A DNA stretch of 64,000 nucleotides from Solea solea (GCF_958295425.1 NC_081141.1:19619680-19683679); one strand, 5' to 3'. Positions 50,451 to 61,069 are shown, counted from the stretch's first letter. The notes: generated by a model not told the origin, from the letters alone. Program-made: numbers and translations.

Positions 50451-52199
50451 TGATAAAAAAGTCATAGGTTAGTATGTCGTCCAAAATCACTCAAAAAAGT
50501 CATAGGTTAGTATGTCGTCCAAAATGTGACAAAAAAGTCATAGGTTAGTATGTCGTCCAAAATGTGACAAAAAAGTCATAGTTTCGTATGTCATCCAAAA
50601 TTTGACAAAAAAGTCATACTTTAGTATTGCGTCCAAAATCTGAGAAAAAAAAGTCATACTTTCGTATGTCGTCCAAAATGTGACAAAAAAGTCATAGGTT
50701 AGTATGTTGTCCAAAATCACTCAAAAAGTCATAGATTAAGATGTCGTCCAAAATGTGACCAAAAAGTCATACTTTCGTATGTCGTCCAAAATTTGACAAA
50801 AAAGTCATAGGTTAGTATGTCGTCCAAAATTTGACATAAAAGTCATACTTTAGTATGTCGTCCAAAATCACTCAAAAAAGTCATACTTTAGTATGTCGTC
50901 CAAAATAACTCAAAAAAGTCATAGGTTAGTATGTCGTCCAAAATGTGACAAAAAAGTCATAGGTTAGTATGTCGTCCAAAATGTGACAAAAAAGTCATAG
51001 GTTAGTATGTCGTCCAAAATGTGACAAAAAAGTCATAGGTTAGTATGTCGTCCAAAATCACTCAAAAAAGTCATAGGTTAGTATGTCGTCCAAAATGTGA
51101 CAAAAAAGCCATAGGTTAGTATGTCGTCCAAAATGTGACAAAAAAGTCATACTTTCGTATGTCATCCAGAATTTGACAAAAAAGTCATACTTTAGTATTG
51201 CGTCCAAAATCTGAGAAAAAAAAGTCATATTTTCGTATGTCGTCCAAAATTTGACAAAAAAGTCATAGGTTAGTATGTCGTCCAAAATGTGACAAAAAAG
51301 TCATACTTTCGTATGTCGTCCAAAATGTGACAAAAAAGTCATACTTTCGTATGTCGTCCAAAATGTGACAAAAAAGTCATAGGTTAGTATGTCGTCCAAA
51401 ATCACTCAAAAAAGTCATAGGTTAGTATGTCGTCCAAAATCATAGGTTAGTATGTCGTCCAAAATCACTCAAAAAAGTCATAGGTTAGTATGTCGTCCAA
51501 AATGTGACAAAAAAGTCATAGGTTAGTATGTCGTCCAAAATCACTCAAAAAAGTCATAGGTTAGTATGTCGTCCAAAATGTGACAAAAAAGTCATAGGTT
51601 AGTATGTCGTCCAAAATCACTCAAAAAAGTCATAGGTTAGTATGTCGTCCAAAATCACTCAAAAAAGTCATAGGTTAGTATGTCGTCCAAAATGTGACAA
51701 AAAAGTCATAGGTTAGTATGTCGTCCAAAATGTGACAAAAAAGTCATACTTTCGTATGTCATCCAAAATTTGACAAAAAAGTCATACTTTAGTATTGCGT
51801 CCAAAATCTGAGAAAAAAAAGTCATACTTTCGTATGTCGTCCAAAATGTGACAAAAAAGTCATAGGTTAGTATGTCGTCCAAAATGTGACAAAAAAGTCA
51901 TATTTTCGTATGTCATCCAAAATTTGACAAAAAAGTCATACTTTAGTATTGCGTCCAAAATCTGAGAAAAAAAAGTCATACTTTCGTATGTCGTCCAAAA
52001 TGTGACAAAAAAGTCATAGGTTAGTTAGTATGTCGTCCAAAATCACTCAAAAAGTCATAGATTAAGATGTCGTCCAAAATGTGACCAAAAAGTCATACTT
52101 TCGTATGTCGCCCAAAATCTGAGAAAAAAAAGTCATATATTTCGTATATGTCGTCCAAAATGTTACAAAAAAGTCATAGGTTAGTATGTCGTCCAAAAT
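50451..52199. repeat. Mixed block with several irregular monomers
   Basis: Holds the GTTGTCC/GATTAAG module (about 50705-50760), a 25-bp monomer at 51425-51449, a 4-bp duplication GGTTAGTTAGTATG near 52019-52032, and an odd monomer pair near 52106-52160 with CGCCCAAAATCTGAG and CATATATTTCGTATATG. The cluster of irregular units marks a junction between older modules and the homogeneous block to the right. Confidence 0.75.
51425..51449. repeat. Deleted 25-bp monomer
   Basis: GTCGTCCAAAAT joins CATAGGTTA directly, losing the hexamer end, the A-tract and GT. Seen only once. The break falls at a shared TCA, consistent with a small slippage deletion. Confidence 0.8.
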
Positions 52200-55100
52200 C
52201 ACTCAAAAAGTCATAGATTAAGATGTCGTCCAAAATGTGACCAAAAAGTCATACTTTCGTATGTCGTCCAAAATGTGACAAAAAAGTCATAGGTTAGTAT
52301 GTCGTCCAAAATTTGACATAAAAGTCATACTTTAGTATGTCGTCCAAAATCACTCAAAAAAGTCATACTTTAGTATGTCGTCCAAAATAACTCAAAAAAG
52401 TCATAGGTTAGTATGCGGTCCAAAATGTGACAAAAAAGTCATACTTTAGTATGTCGTCCAAAATCACTCAAAAAAGTCATAGGTTAGTATGTCGTCCAAA
52501 ATGTGACAAAAAAGTCATAGGGTAGTATGTCGTCCAAAATGTGACAAAAAAGTCATACTATAGTATGTCTTCCAGAATCACTCAAAAAAGTCATAGGTTA
52601 GTATGTCGTCCAAAATGTGACAAAAAAGTCATACTTTCGTATGTCGTCCAAAATGTGACAAAAAAGTCATAGGTTAGTATGTCGTCCAAAATCACTCAAA
52701 AAGTCATAGGTTAAGATGTCGTCCAAAATGTGACAAAAAAGTCATACTTTCGTATGTCGTCCAAAATGTGACAAAAAAGTCATACTTTCGTATGTCGTCC
52801 AAAATGTGACAAAAAAGTCATAGGTTAGTATGTCGTCCAAAATGTGACAAAAAAGTCATAGGTTAGTATGACGTCCAAAATCTGACAAAAAAGTCATAGG
52901 TTAGTATGTCGTCCAAAATCACTCAAAAAGTCATAGGTTAAGATGTCGTCCAAAATGTGACAAAAAAGTCATACTTTCGTATGTCGTCCAAAATGTGACA
53001 AAAAAGTCATACTTTCGTATGTCGTCCAAAATGTGACAAAAAAGTCATAGGTTAGTATGTCGTCCAAAATGTGACAAAAAAGTCATAGGTTAGTATGTCG
53101 TCCAAAATGTGACAAAAAAGTCATAGGTTAGTATGTCGTCCAAAATCACTCAAAAAAGTCATAGGTTAGTATGTCGTCCAAAATTTGACATAAAAGTCAT
53201 ACTTTAGTATGTCGTCCAAAATGTGACAAAAAAGTCATAGGTTAGTATGTCGTCCAAAATGTGACAAAAAAGTCATAGGTTAGTATGTCGTCCAAAAAGT
53301 CATACTTTCGTATGTCGTCCAAAATGTGACAAAAAAGTCATAGGTTAGTATGTCGTCCAAAATTTGACATAAAAGTCATACTTTAGTATGTCGTCCAAAA
53401 TCACTCAAAAAAGTCATACTTTAGTATGTCGTCCAAAATAACTCAAAAAAGTCATAGGTTAGTATGCGGTCCAAAATGTGACAAAAAAGTCATACTTTAG
53501 TATGTCGTCCAAAATCACTCAAAAAAGTCATAGGTTAGTATGTCGTCCAAAATGTGACAAAAAAGTCATAGGGTAGTATGTCGTCCAAAATGTGACAAAA
53601 AAGTCATACTATAGTATGTCTTCCAGAATCACTCAAAAAAGTCATAGGTTAGTATGTCGTCCAAAATGTGACAAAAAAGTCATACTTTCGTATGTCGTCC
53701 AAAATGTGACAAAAAAGTCATAGGTTAGTATGTCGTCCAAAATCACTCAAAAAGTCATAGGTTAAGATGTCGTCCAAAATGTGACAAAAAAGTCATACTT
53801 TCGTATGTCGTCCAAAATGTGACAAAAAAGTCATACTTTCGTATGTCGTCCAAAATGTGACAAAAAAGTCATAGGTTAGTATGTCGTCCAAAATGTGACA
53901 AAAAAGTCATAGGTTAGTATGACGTCCAAAATCTGACAAAAAAGTCATAGGTTAGTATGTCGTCCAAAATCACTCAAAAAGTCATAGGTTAAGATGTCGT
54001 CCAAAATGTGACAAAAAAGTCATACTTTCGTATGTCGTCCAAAATGTGACAAAAAAGTCATACTTTCGTATGTCGTCCAAAATGTGACAAAAAAGTCATA
54101 GGTTAGTATGTCGTCCAAAATGTGACAAAAAAGTCATAGGTTAGTATGTCGTCCAAAATGTGACAAAAAAGTCATAGGTTAGTATGTCGTCCAAAATCAC
54201 TCAAAAAAGTCATAGGTTAGTATGTCGTCCAAAATTTGACATAAAAGTCATACTTTAGTATGTCGTCCAAAATGTGACAAAAAAGTCATAGGTTAGTATG
54301 TCGTCCAAAATGTGACAAAAAAGTCATAGGTTAGTATGTCGTCCAAAATGTGACAAAAAAGTCATAGGTTAGTATGTCGTCCAAAATCACTCAAAAAAGT
54401 CATAGGTTAGTATGTCGTCCAAAATTTGACATAAAAGTCATACTTTAGTATGTCGTCCAAAATGTGACAAAAAAGTCATACTTTCGTATGTCGTCCAAAA
54501 TCACTCAAAAAGTCATAGGTTAAGATGTCGTCCAAAATGTGACAAAAAAGTCATACTTTCGTATGTCGTCCAAAATGTGACAAAAAAGTCATAGGTTAGT
54601 ATGTCGTCCAAAATGTGACAAAAAAGTCATAGGTTAGTATGTCGTCCAAAATGTGACAAAAAAGTCATAGGTTAGTATGTCGTCCAAAATCACTCAAAAA
54701 AGTCATAGGTTAGTATGTCGTCCAAAATTTGACATAAAAGTCATACTTTCGTATGTCGTCCAAAATGTGACAAAAAAGTCATACTTTCGTATGTCGTCCA
54801 AAATGTGACAAAAAAGTCATACTTTCGTATGTCGTCCAAAATGTGACAAAAAAGTCATACTTTCGTATGTCGTCCAAAATGTGACAAAAAAGTCATAGGT
54901 TAGTATGTCGTCCAAAATGTGACAAAAAAGTCATAGGTTAGTATGACGTCCAAAATCTGACAAAAAAGTCATAGGTTAGTATGTCGTCCAAAATCACTCA
55001 AAAAGTCATAGGTTAAGATGTCGTCCAAAATGTGACAAAAAAGTCATACTTTCGTATGTCGTCCAAAATGTGACAAAAAAGTCATACTTTCGTATGTCGT

Positions 55101-58100
55101 CCAAAATGTGACAAAAAAGTCATAGGTTAGTATGTCGTCCAAAATGTGACAAAAAAGTCATAGGTTAGTATGTCGTCCAAAATGTGACAAAAAAGTCATA
55201 GGTTAGTATGTCGTCCAAAATCACTCAAAAAAGTCATAGGTTAGTATGTCGTCCAAAATTTGACATAAAAGTCATACTTTAGTATGTCGTCCAAAATGTG
55301 ACAAAAAAGTCATAGGTTAGTATGTCGTCCAAAATGTGACAAAAAAGTCATAGGTTAGTATGTCGTCCAAAATGTGACAAAAAAGTCATAGGTTAGTATG
55401 TCGTCCAAAATCACTCAAAAAAGTCATAGGTTAGTATGTCGTCCAAAATTTGACATAAAAGTCATACTTTAGTATGTCGTCCAAAATGTGACAAAAAAGT
55501 CATAGGTTAGTATGTCGTCCAAAATCACTCAAAAAAGTCATAGGTTAGTATGTCGTCCAAAATTTGACATAAAAGTCATACTTTAGTATGTCGTCCAAAA
55601 TGTGACAAAAAAGTCATACTTTCGTATGTCGTCCAAAATCACTCAAAAAGTCATAGGTTAAGATGTCGTCCAAAATGTGACAAAAAAGTCATACTTTCGT
55701 ATGTCGTCCAAAATGTGACAAAAAAGTCATAGGTTAGTATGTCGTCCAAAATGTGACAAAAAAGTCATAGGTTAGTATGTCGTCCAAAATGTGACAAAAA
55801 AGTCATAGGTTAGTATGTCGTCCAAAATCACTCAAAAAAGTCATAGGTTAGTATGTCGTCCAAAATTTGACATAAAAGTCATACTTTAGTATGTCGTCCA
55901 AAATGTGACAAAAAAGTCATAGGTTAGTATGTCGTCCAAAATCTGACAAAAAAGTCATAGGTTAGTATGTCGTCCAAAATGTGACAAAAAAGTCATAGGT
56001 TAGTATGTCGTCCAAAATGTGACAAAAAAGTCATAGGTTAGTATGTCGTCCAAAATGTGACAAAAAAGTCATAGGTTAGTATGTCGTCCAAAATCACTCA
56101 AAAAGTCATAGGTTAAGATGTCGTCCAAAATGTGACAAAAAAGTCATAGGTTAGTATGTCGTCCAAAATGTGACAAAAAAGTCATACTTTCGTATGTCGT
56201 CCAAAATGTGACAAAAAAGTCATAGGTTAGTATGTCGTCCAAAATGTGACAAAAAAGTCATAGGTTAGTATGACGTCCAAAATCTGACAAAAAAGTCATA
56301 GGTTAGTATGTCGTCCAAAATCACTCAAAAAGTCATAGGTTAAGATGTCGTCCAAAATGTGACAAAAAAGTCATACTTTCGTATGTCGTCCAAAATGTGA
56401 CAAAAAAGTCATACTTTCGTATGTCGTCCAAAATGTGACAAAAAAGTCATAGGTTAGTATGTCGTCCAAAATGTGACAAAAAAGTCATAGGTTAGTATGT
56501 CGTCCAAAATGTGACAAAAAAGTCATAGGTTAGTATGTCGTCCAAAATCACTCAAAAAAGTCATAGGTTAGTATGTCGTCCAAAATTTGACATAAAAGTC
56601 ATACTTTAGTATGTCGTCCAAAATGTGACAAAAAAGTCATAGGTTAGTATGTCGTCCAAAATGTGACAAAAAAGTCATAGGTTAGTATGTCGTCCAAAAT
56701 GTGACAAAAAAGTCATAGGTTAGTATGTCGTCCAAAATCACTCAAAAAAGTCATAGGTTAGTATGTCGTCCAAAATTTGACATAAAAGTCATACTTTAGT
56801 ATGTCGTCCAAAATGTGACAAAAAAGTCATACTTTCGTATGTCGTCCAAAATCACTCAAAAAGTCATAGGTTAAGATGTCGTCCAAAATGTGACAAAAAA
56901 GTCATACTTTCGTATGTCGTCCAAAATGTGACAAAAAAGTCATAGGTTAGTATGTCGTCCAAAATGTGACAAAAAAGTCATAGGTTAGTATGTCGTCCAA
57001 AATGTGACAAAAAAGTCATAGGTTAGTATGTCGTCCAAAATCACTCAAAAAAGTCATAGGTTAGTATGTCGTCCAAAATTTGACATAAAAGTCATACTTT
57101 AGTATGTCGTCCAAAATGTGACAAAAAAGTCATAGGTTAGTATGTCGTCCAAAATCTGACAAAAAAGTCATAGGTTAGTATGTCGTCCAAAATGTGACAA
57201 AAAAGTCATAGGTTAGTATGTCGTCCAAAATGTGACAAAAAAGTCATAGGTTAGTATGTCGTCCAAAATGTGACAAAAAAGTCATAGGTTAGTATGTCGT
57301 CCAAAATCACTCAAAAAAGTCATAGGTTAGTATGTCGTCCAAAATTTGACATAAAAGTCATACTTTAGTATGTCGTCCAAAATGTGACAAAAAAGTCATA
57401 GGTTAGTATGTCGTCCAAAATGTGACAAAAAAGTCATAGGTTAGTATGTCGTCCAAAATGTGACAAAAAAGTCATAGGTTAGTATGTCGTCCAAAATCAC
57501 TCAAAAAAGTCATAGGTTAGTATGTCGTCCAAAATTTGACATAAAAGTCATACTTTAGTATGTCGTCCAAAATGTGACAAAAAAGTCATACTTTCGTATG
57601 TCGTCCAAAATCACTCAAAAAGTCATAGGTTAAGATGTCGTCCAAAATGTGACAAAAAAGTCATACTTTCGTATGTCGTCCAAAATGTGACAAAAAAGTC
57701 ATAGGTTAGTATGTCGTCCAAAATGTGACAAAAAAGTCATAGGTTAGTATGTCGTCCAAAATGTGACAAAAAAGTCATAGGTTAGTATGTCGTCCAAAAT
57801 CACTCAAAAAAGTCATAGGTTAGTATGTCGTCCAAAATTTGACATAAAAGTCATACTTTAGTATGTCGTCCAAAATGTGACAAAAAAGTCATAGGTTAGT
57901 ATGTCGTCCAAAATCTGACAAAAAAGTCATAGGTTAGTATGTCGTCCAAAATGTGACAAAAAAGTCATAGGTTAGTATGTCGTCCAAAATGTGACAAAAA
58001 AGTCATAGGTTAGTATGTCGTCCAAAATGTGACAAAAAAGTCATAGGTTAGTATGTCGTCCAAAATCACTCAAAAAAGTCATAGGTTAGTATGTCGTCCA

Positions 58101-58920
58101 AAATTTGACATAAAAGTCATACTTTAGTATGTCGTCCAAAATGTGACAAAAAAGTCATACTTTCGTATGTCGTCCAAAATCACTCAAAAAGTCATAGGTT
58201 AAGATGTCGTCCAAAATGTGACAAAAAAGTCATACTTTCGTATGTCGTCCAAAATGTGACAAAAAAGTCATAGGTTAGTATGTCGTCCAAAATGTGACAA
58301 AAAAGTCATAGGTTAGTATGACGTCCAAAATCTGACAAAAAAGTCATAGGTTAGTATGTCGTCCAAAATCTGACAAAAAAGTCATAGGTTAGTATGTCGT
58401 CCAAAATGTGACAAAAAAGTCATAGGTTAGTATGTCGTCCAAAATGTGACAAAAAAGTCATAGGTTAGTATGTCGTCCAAAATGTGACAAAAAAGTCATA
58501 GGTTAGTATGTCGTCCAAAATCACTCAAAAAAGTCATAGGTTAGTATGTCGTCCAAAATTTGACATAAAAGTCATACTTTAGTATGTCGTCCAAAATGTG
58601 ACAAAAAAGTCATACTTTCGTATGTCGTCCAAAATCACTCAAAAAGTCATAGGTTAAGATGTCGTCCAAAATGTGACAAAAAAGTCATACTTTCGTATGT
58701 CGTCCAAAATGTGACAAAAAAGTCATAGGTTAGTATGTCGTCCAAAATGTGACAAAAAAGTCATAGGTTAGTATGTCGTCCAAAATGTGACAAAAAAGTC
58801 ATAGGTTAGTATGTCGTCCAAAATCACTCAAAAAAGTCATAGGTTAGTATGTCGTCCAAAATTTGACATAAAAGTCATACTTTAGTATGTCGTCCAAAAT
58901 GTGACAAAAAAGTCATACTT
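52200..58920. repeat. Homogeneous block with 190-bp pentamers and ~1.03-kb repeats
   Basis: Monomers here show very few private changes. A five-monomer unit (three TGTGAC, one TCACTC, one TTTGACATAAAAG) repeats at exactly 190 bp: ATAAAAG at 54241 and 54431, TGACATAAAAG at 55261 and 55451, 56588 and 56778, ATAAAAG at 57351 and 57541. At a larger scale GTATGCGGTC at 52411 and 53462 and TATGACGTCC at 52871 and 53922 are both 1051 bp apart; further TGACGTCC copies start near 54946, 56273 and 58321. A 27-bp deleted monomer is at 53283-53309. Low divergence suggests this is the most recently expanded part. Confidence 0.88.
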
Positions 58921-59680
58921 TCGTATGTCGTCCAAAATGTGCCAAAAAAGTCATACTTTCGTATGTCGTCCAAAATGTGACAAAAAAGTCATAGGTTAGT
59001 ATGTCGTCCAAAATCACTCAAAAAAGTCATAGGTTAGTATGTCGTCCAAAATGTGACAAAAAAGTCATAGGTTAGTATGTCGTCCAAAATCACTCAAAAA
59101 GTCATAGGTTAAGATCTCGTCCAAAATGTGACAAAAAAGTCATACTTTCGTATGTCGTCCACAATGTGACAAAAAAGTCATAGGTTAGTATGTCGTCCAA
59201 AATCACTCAAAAAAGTCATAGGTTAGTATGTCGTCCAAAATGTGACAAAAACGTCATACTTTCGTATGTCGTCCAAAATTTGACATAAAAGTCATACTTT
59301 AGTATGTCGTCCAAAATCACTCAAAAAAGTCATAGGTTAGTATGTCGTCCAAAATGTGACAAAAAAGTCATAGGTTAGTATGTCGTCCAAAATCACTCAA
59401 AAAAATCATAGGTTAGTTTGTCGTCCAAAATAAGACAAAAAAGTCATAGGTTAGTATGTCGTCCAAAATGTGACAAAAAAGTCATAGGTTAGTATGTCGT
59501 CCAAAATGTGACAAAAAAGTCATAGGTTAGTAAGTCGTCCAAAATGTGACAAAAAAGTCATAGGTTAGTATGTCGTCCAAAATCACTCAAAAAAATCATA
59601 GGTTAGTTTGTCGTCCAAAATAAGACAAAAAAGTCATACTTTAGTACGTTGTCCAAAATGTGACAAAAAAGTCAAACTTT
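58921..59680. repeat. Diverged right edge of the array
   Basis: The last ~20 monomers gather private changes: GTGCC near 58940, AAGATCTCG near 59112, CCACAATG near 59159, AAAAACGTC, AATAAGAC, AAAAAAATCATAGG and GTACGTTG. A 190-bp unit (AAAAATCATAGG at 59401 and 59591) is repeated. The array stops at GTCAAACTTT (59671-59680). Decay at the edge is expected when unequal exchange homogenises only the interior. Confidence 0.85.
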
Positions 59681-59686
59681 TATTTT

Positions 59687-59868
59687 CTCCATTCTAAACA
59701 GAGAAACACTTATGATACTGTATTATCAGCAGTTTCTGAAACACTCAGACGGTCTGTCTGGCATTAACAACCACACCACTTAAATCCCATTTCTTCCCCA
59801 TTCTGATGTTCGGTTCGAACTCTTGATTAGCTGATAATATATGTGTATTAACAAGCAGTTGAGTGTAA
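59687..59868 (-). mobile_element. Relic of a Tc1/mariner-like DNA transposon, truncated at the array
   Basis: Read on the minus strand, an ATG at 59801-59799 opens MGKKWDLS, followed after an apparent deletion by GVVVNARQTV and a stop codon, then a frame-broken stretch ending near CAGTTTCTGAAAC and the CCATTCT at 59690. This order resembles the start of the transposase of a common fish Tc1-like element, whose N-terminal part is a DNA-binding helix-turn-helix; the AT-rich end near 59825-59865 resembles its terminal region. The catalytic part is absent. The element is cut just where the satellite ends. Recognition is from memory of the family and not a search; another repeat carrying the same piece is possible. 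Confidence 0.68.
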
Positions 59869-59984
59869 AAACTCACACCTTGCAGGCTACAGAGACCCTA
59901 GTATATTGCAAGTTTTTGAATGAAAATCAGAAAAGTCCTCCATTAGTGTGTAAGTGTGTGTTTGTGCATGAGTGCTTGTATTTA
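59869..59984. other. Short flank with no recognised content
   Basis: Non-coding sequence with a GT-rich stretch (59947-59975). A short plus-strand open frame (59841-60056) crosses it and the repeats on both sides; it has no recognisable domain and I do not regard it as a gene. Confidence 0.6.
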
Positions 59985-60116
59985 TATATCTGTGAGGTCC
60001 CAAATACGTACAAACCTATATTTGTGGGGACATTTTGTCTGAGCTGCATAACTTAAAAGGGTTTTTTCAGTGTTATGGTAAGGTACTTAGTTATAATGGT
60101 TCAGGTTAGAGTAAGA

Positions 60117-60124
60117 GGTTAGGC
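60117..60124. repeat. Target-site duplication GGTTAGGC, left copy
   Basis: Exact 8-bp direct repeat with 60409-60416, bordering the hAT-like element. The intact match shows the insertion is not very old. Confidence 0.88.
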
Positions 60125-60408
60125 CAGTGGTAACCAACGTGGTGGCCACAGGCACCTGGTAGCATTTCTCATTTCACTTCACCTCACTTGCATGTATCCA
60201 TATGATCACTGAGTAAAATTTCCTTGATATTGTTTATAAAAACTGTGATAATCATTAGGAGTAAGGACTGAAATTAATGTGTATGCAATTTAATGCATAA
60301 TATTCATCATTTAAATCGTAAATTGTATAAAATGTTAATATGGTAGCCCTCCACATTATTCTCTACTCTTCAGGTAGCTCTCGGTCTCAAAAAGGTTGGT
60401 GACCCCTG
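60125..60408. mobile_element. hAT-like non-autonomous element (MITE), 284 bp
   Basis: The left end CAGTGGTAACCAACGT and the reverse complement of the right end, CAGGGGTCACCAACCT, agree at 13 of 16 positions, forming imperfect terminal inverted repeats. Each side is bordered by the same 8 bp, GGTTAGGC (60117-60124 and 60409-60416). CAG-type ends with an 8-bp target-site duplication are the hallmark of the hAT superfamily. At 284 bp it has no room for a transposase and would have needed one supplied elsewhere. It interrupts an older interspersed repeat, which dates it as the younger insertion. Confidence 0.88.
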
Positions 60409-60416
60409 GGTTAGGC
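60409..60416. repeat. Target-site duplication GGTTAGGC, right copy
   Basis: Exact partner of 60117-60124, immediately after the CCCCTG end of the element. Confidence 0.88.
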
Positions 60417-60470
60417 TTATGCATTGTGTCTATGATGTGTCCTCACTAAGAGCTACAAACAATTTTTTGT

Positions 60471-61069
60471 GTGTGTGTGGTTGGCACAGTCCCTGTCTCC
60501 CCCTCCCATCTGTTTACATTGTCATGTGCTTGATGAGGCGAGACCAGTCATTTGTCAAACAACATGTGGGGTAGTGGAGGTGGGGTTGGGTGTTGGGGTG
60601 GGGGTAACAGCTGAGAACGGTTTGTGTGCATAAGCACGTGTGTGTGTGTTTGGTCGTAACAGGGGGATAATTAGATAAGGAAACTGTGCAGCTGAAAGGT
60701 TAATGACAGTAATGAATATATTAGTGTAGAGAGACCACGTTTTACATCTGCCAGTTGAAAAAAAAAAAAGGAAGACAAACACACTAAATAAAAGTGCACT
60801 TTTATGAGAGAGTCAAAAATATATGACTATGGCTGTGATATGATGCTTTTTTTTGAGGGAAATCGGTTTATGCTGGAAAAGCTGATCATAAGAGATGTTT
60901 ATGGGATGTATTATAATGAGAAATCGCTTTTCTCTTGAGGTGTTTTGGTGTATTAAACATTTTTAGTTTAGAGATGCATATTTTAGTCTCCTCAAAGAGA
61001 GACATGTGTCTGACTTCTCTGTGAATAAAGTTCTTGGTGCATCATGTAAACATATACAGTTTTTAACAG
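60471..61069. other. Non-coding flank with GT-rich and G-rich stretches
   Basis: Besides the G-rich run described separately and a short GT tract at about 60634-60652, I see AT-rich sequence with no recognisable gene, RNA or element. A 12-base A run lies near 60758-60769. Confidence 0.6.
60568..60604 (+). other. G-quadruplex-type G-run
   Basis: G runs of 4, 4, 3, 4 and 5 occur at 60568-60571, 60582-60585, 60588-60590, 60595-60598 and 60600-60604. The last four fit the usual pattern of four runs of at least three G with loops of 1 to 7 bases (loops TT, TGTT, T). Folding is predicted from pattern only. Confidence 0.7.

Larger units (their letters stand above)
1..59680. repeat. 38-bp tandem satellite/minisatellite array, left end outside window
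   Basis: Head-to-tail copies of a ~38-bp monomer fill this whole span without unrelated sequence. Reading the plus strand, each copy has GTATGTCGTCC, AAAA, a variable hexamer (TGTGAC, TCACTC, TTTGAC or TCTGAG), an A-tract (A5 to A8), GTCATA and a variable linker. The commonest form has TGTGAC, A6 and linker CTTTC or GGTTA. The TCACTC-A5 form is 37 bp and the TCTGAG-A8 form is 40 bp. The common monomer is about 34% GC. All copies but one fragment (14962-14977) face the same way. The array is already running at base 1. No gene is credible inside it. The family is not one I can name; a centromeric, pericentromeric or interstitial macrosatellite role is possible but not shown by the sequence. Confidence 0.98.
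59985..60470. repeat. Fish-type interspersed repeat, split by a later insertion
   Basis: Two pieces, about 59985-60124 and 60409-60470, read together as a repeat common beside GT microsatellites in teleosts: TGAGGTCCCAAATACG, ATTTGTGGGGACATTTTG, GGTTAGG, then TTATGCATTGTGTC and TGTCCTCACTAAG, ending in GT repeats. I do not have a reliable family name. The piece between is a separate 284-bp element. Confidence 0.55.

Noticed and set aside
1313..51285. Many 60-110-codon open frames in the array, on both strands
   Set aside because: They translate the repeat itself, occur wherever monomer lengths happen to keep frame, and lack start context, codon bias or any domain.
52868..58328. TGACGTCC copies as cyclic-AMP response elements
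   Set aside because: They lack the full TGACGTCA palindrome and come from one T-to-A change in the core GTATGTCGTCC spread by duplication.
1..59680. CRISPR-like regular repeats
   Set aside because: Repeats abut head to tail with no unique spacers, no cas genes and a eukaryotic flank.
1..59680. Plasmid iterons or a replication origin
   Set aside because: There is no replication gene, the array is far too long, and the flank is vertebrate in character.
1..59680. Centromere assignment by a CENP-B box
   Set aside because: I saw no match to the TTCG...CGGGA motif; TTTCGTATG shares only TTCG. A centromeric role is neither shown nor excluded.
1..59680. A5 versus A6 tracts as sequencing errors
   Set aside because: A5 occurs almost only with TCACTC and usually with the AAGATG start of the next monomer; this linkage shows a true variant, though isolated homopolymer changes may still be errors.
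59841..60056. 71-codon plus-strand open frame
   Set aside because: It spans the end of a transposon relic and the start of an interspersed repeat, with no domain.
60555..60782. 75-codon minus-strand open frame
   Set aside because: It is the complement of G-rich and GT-rich low-complexity sequence.
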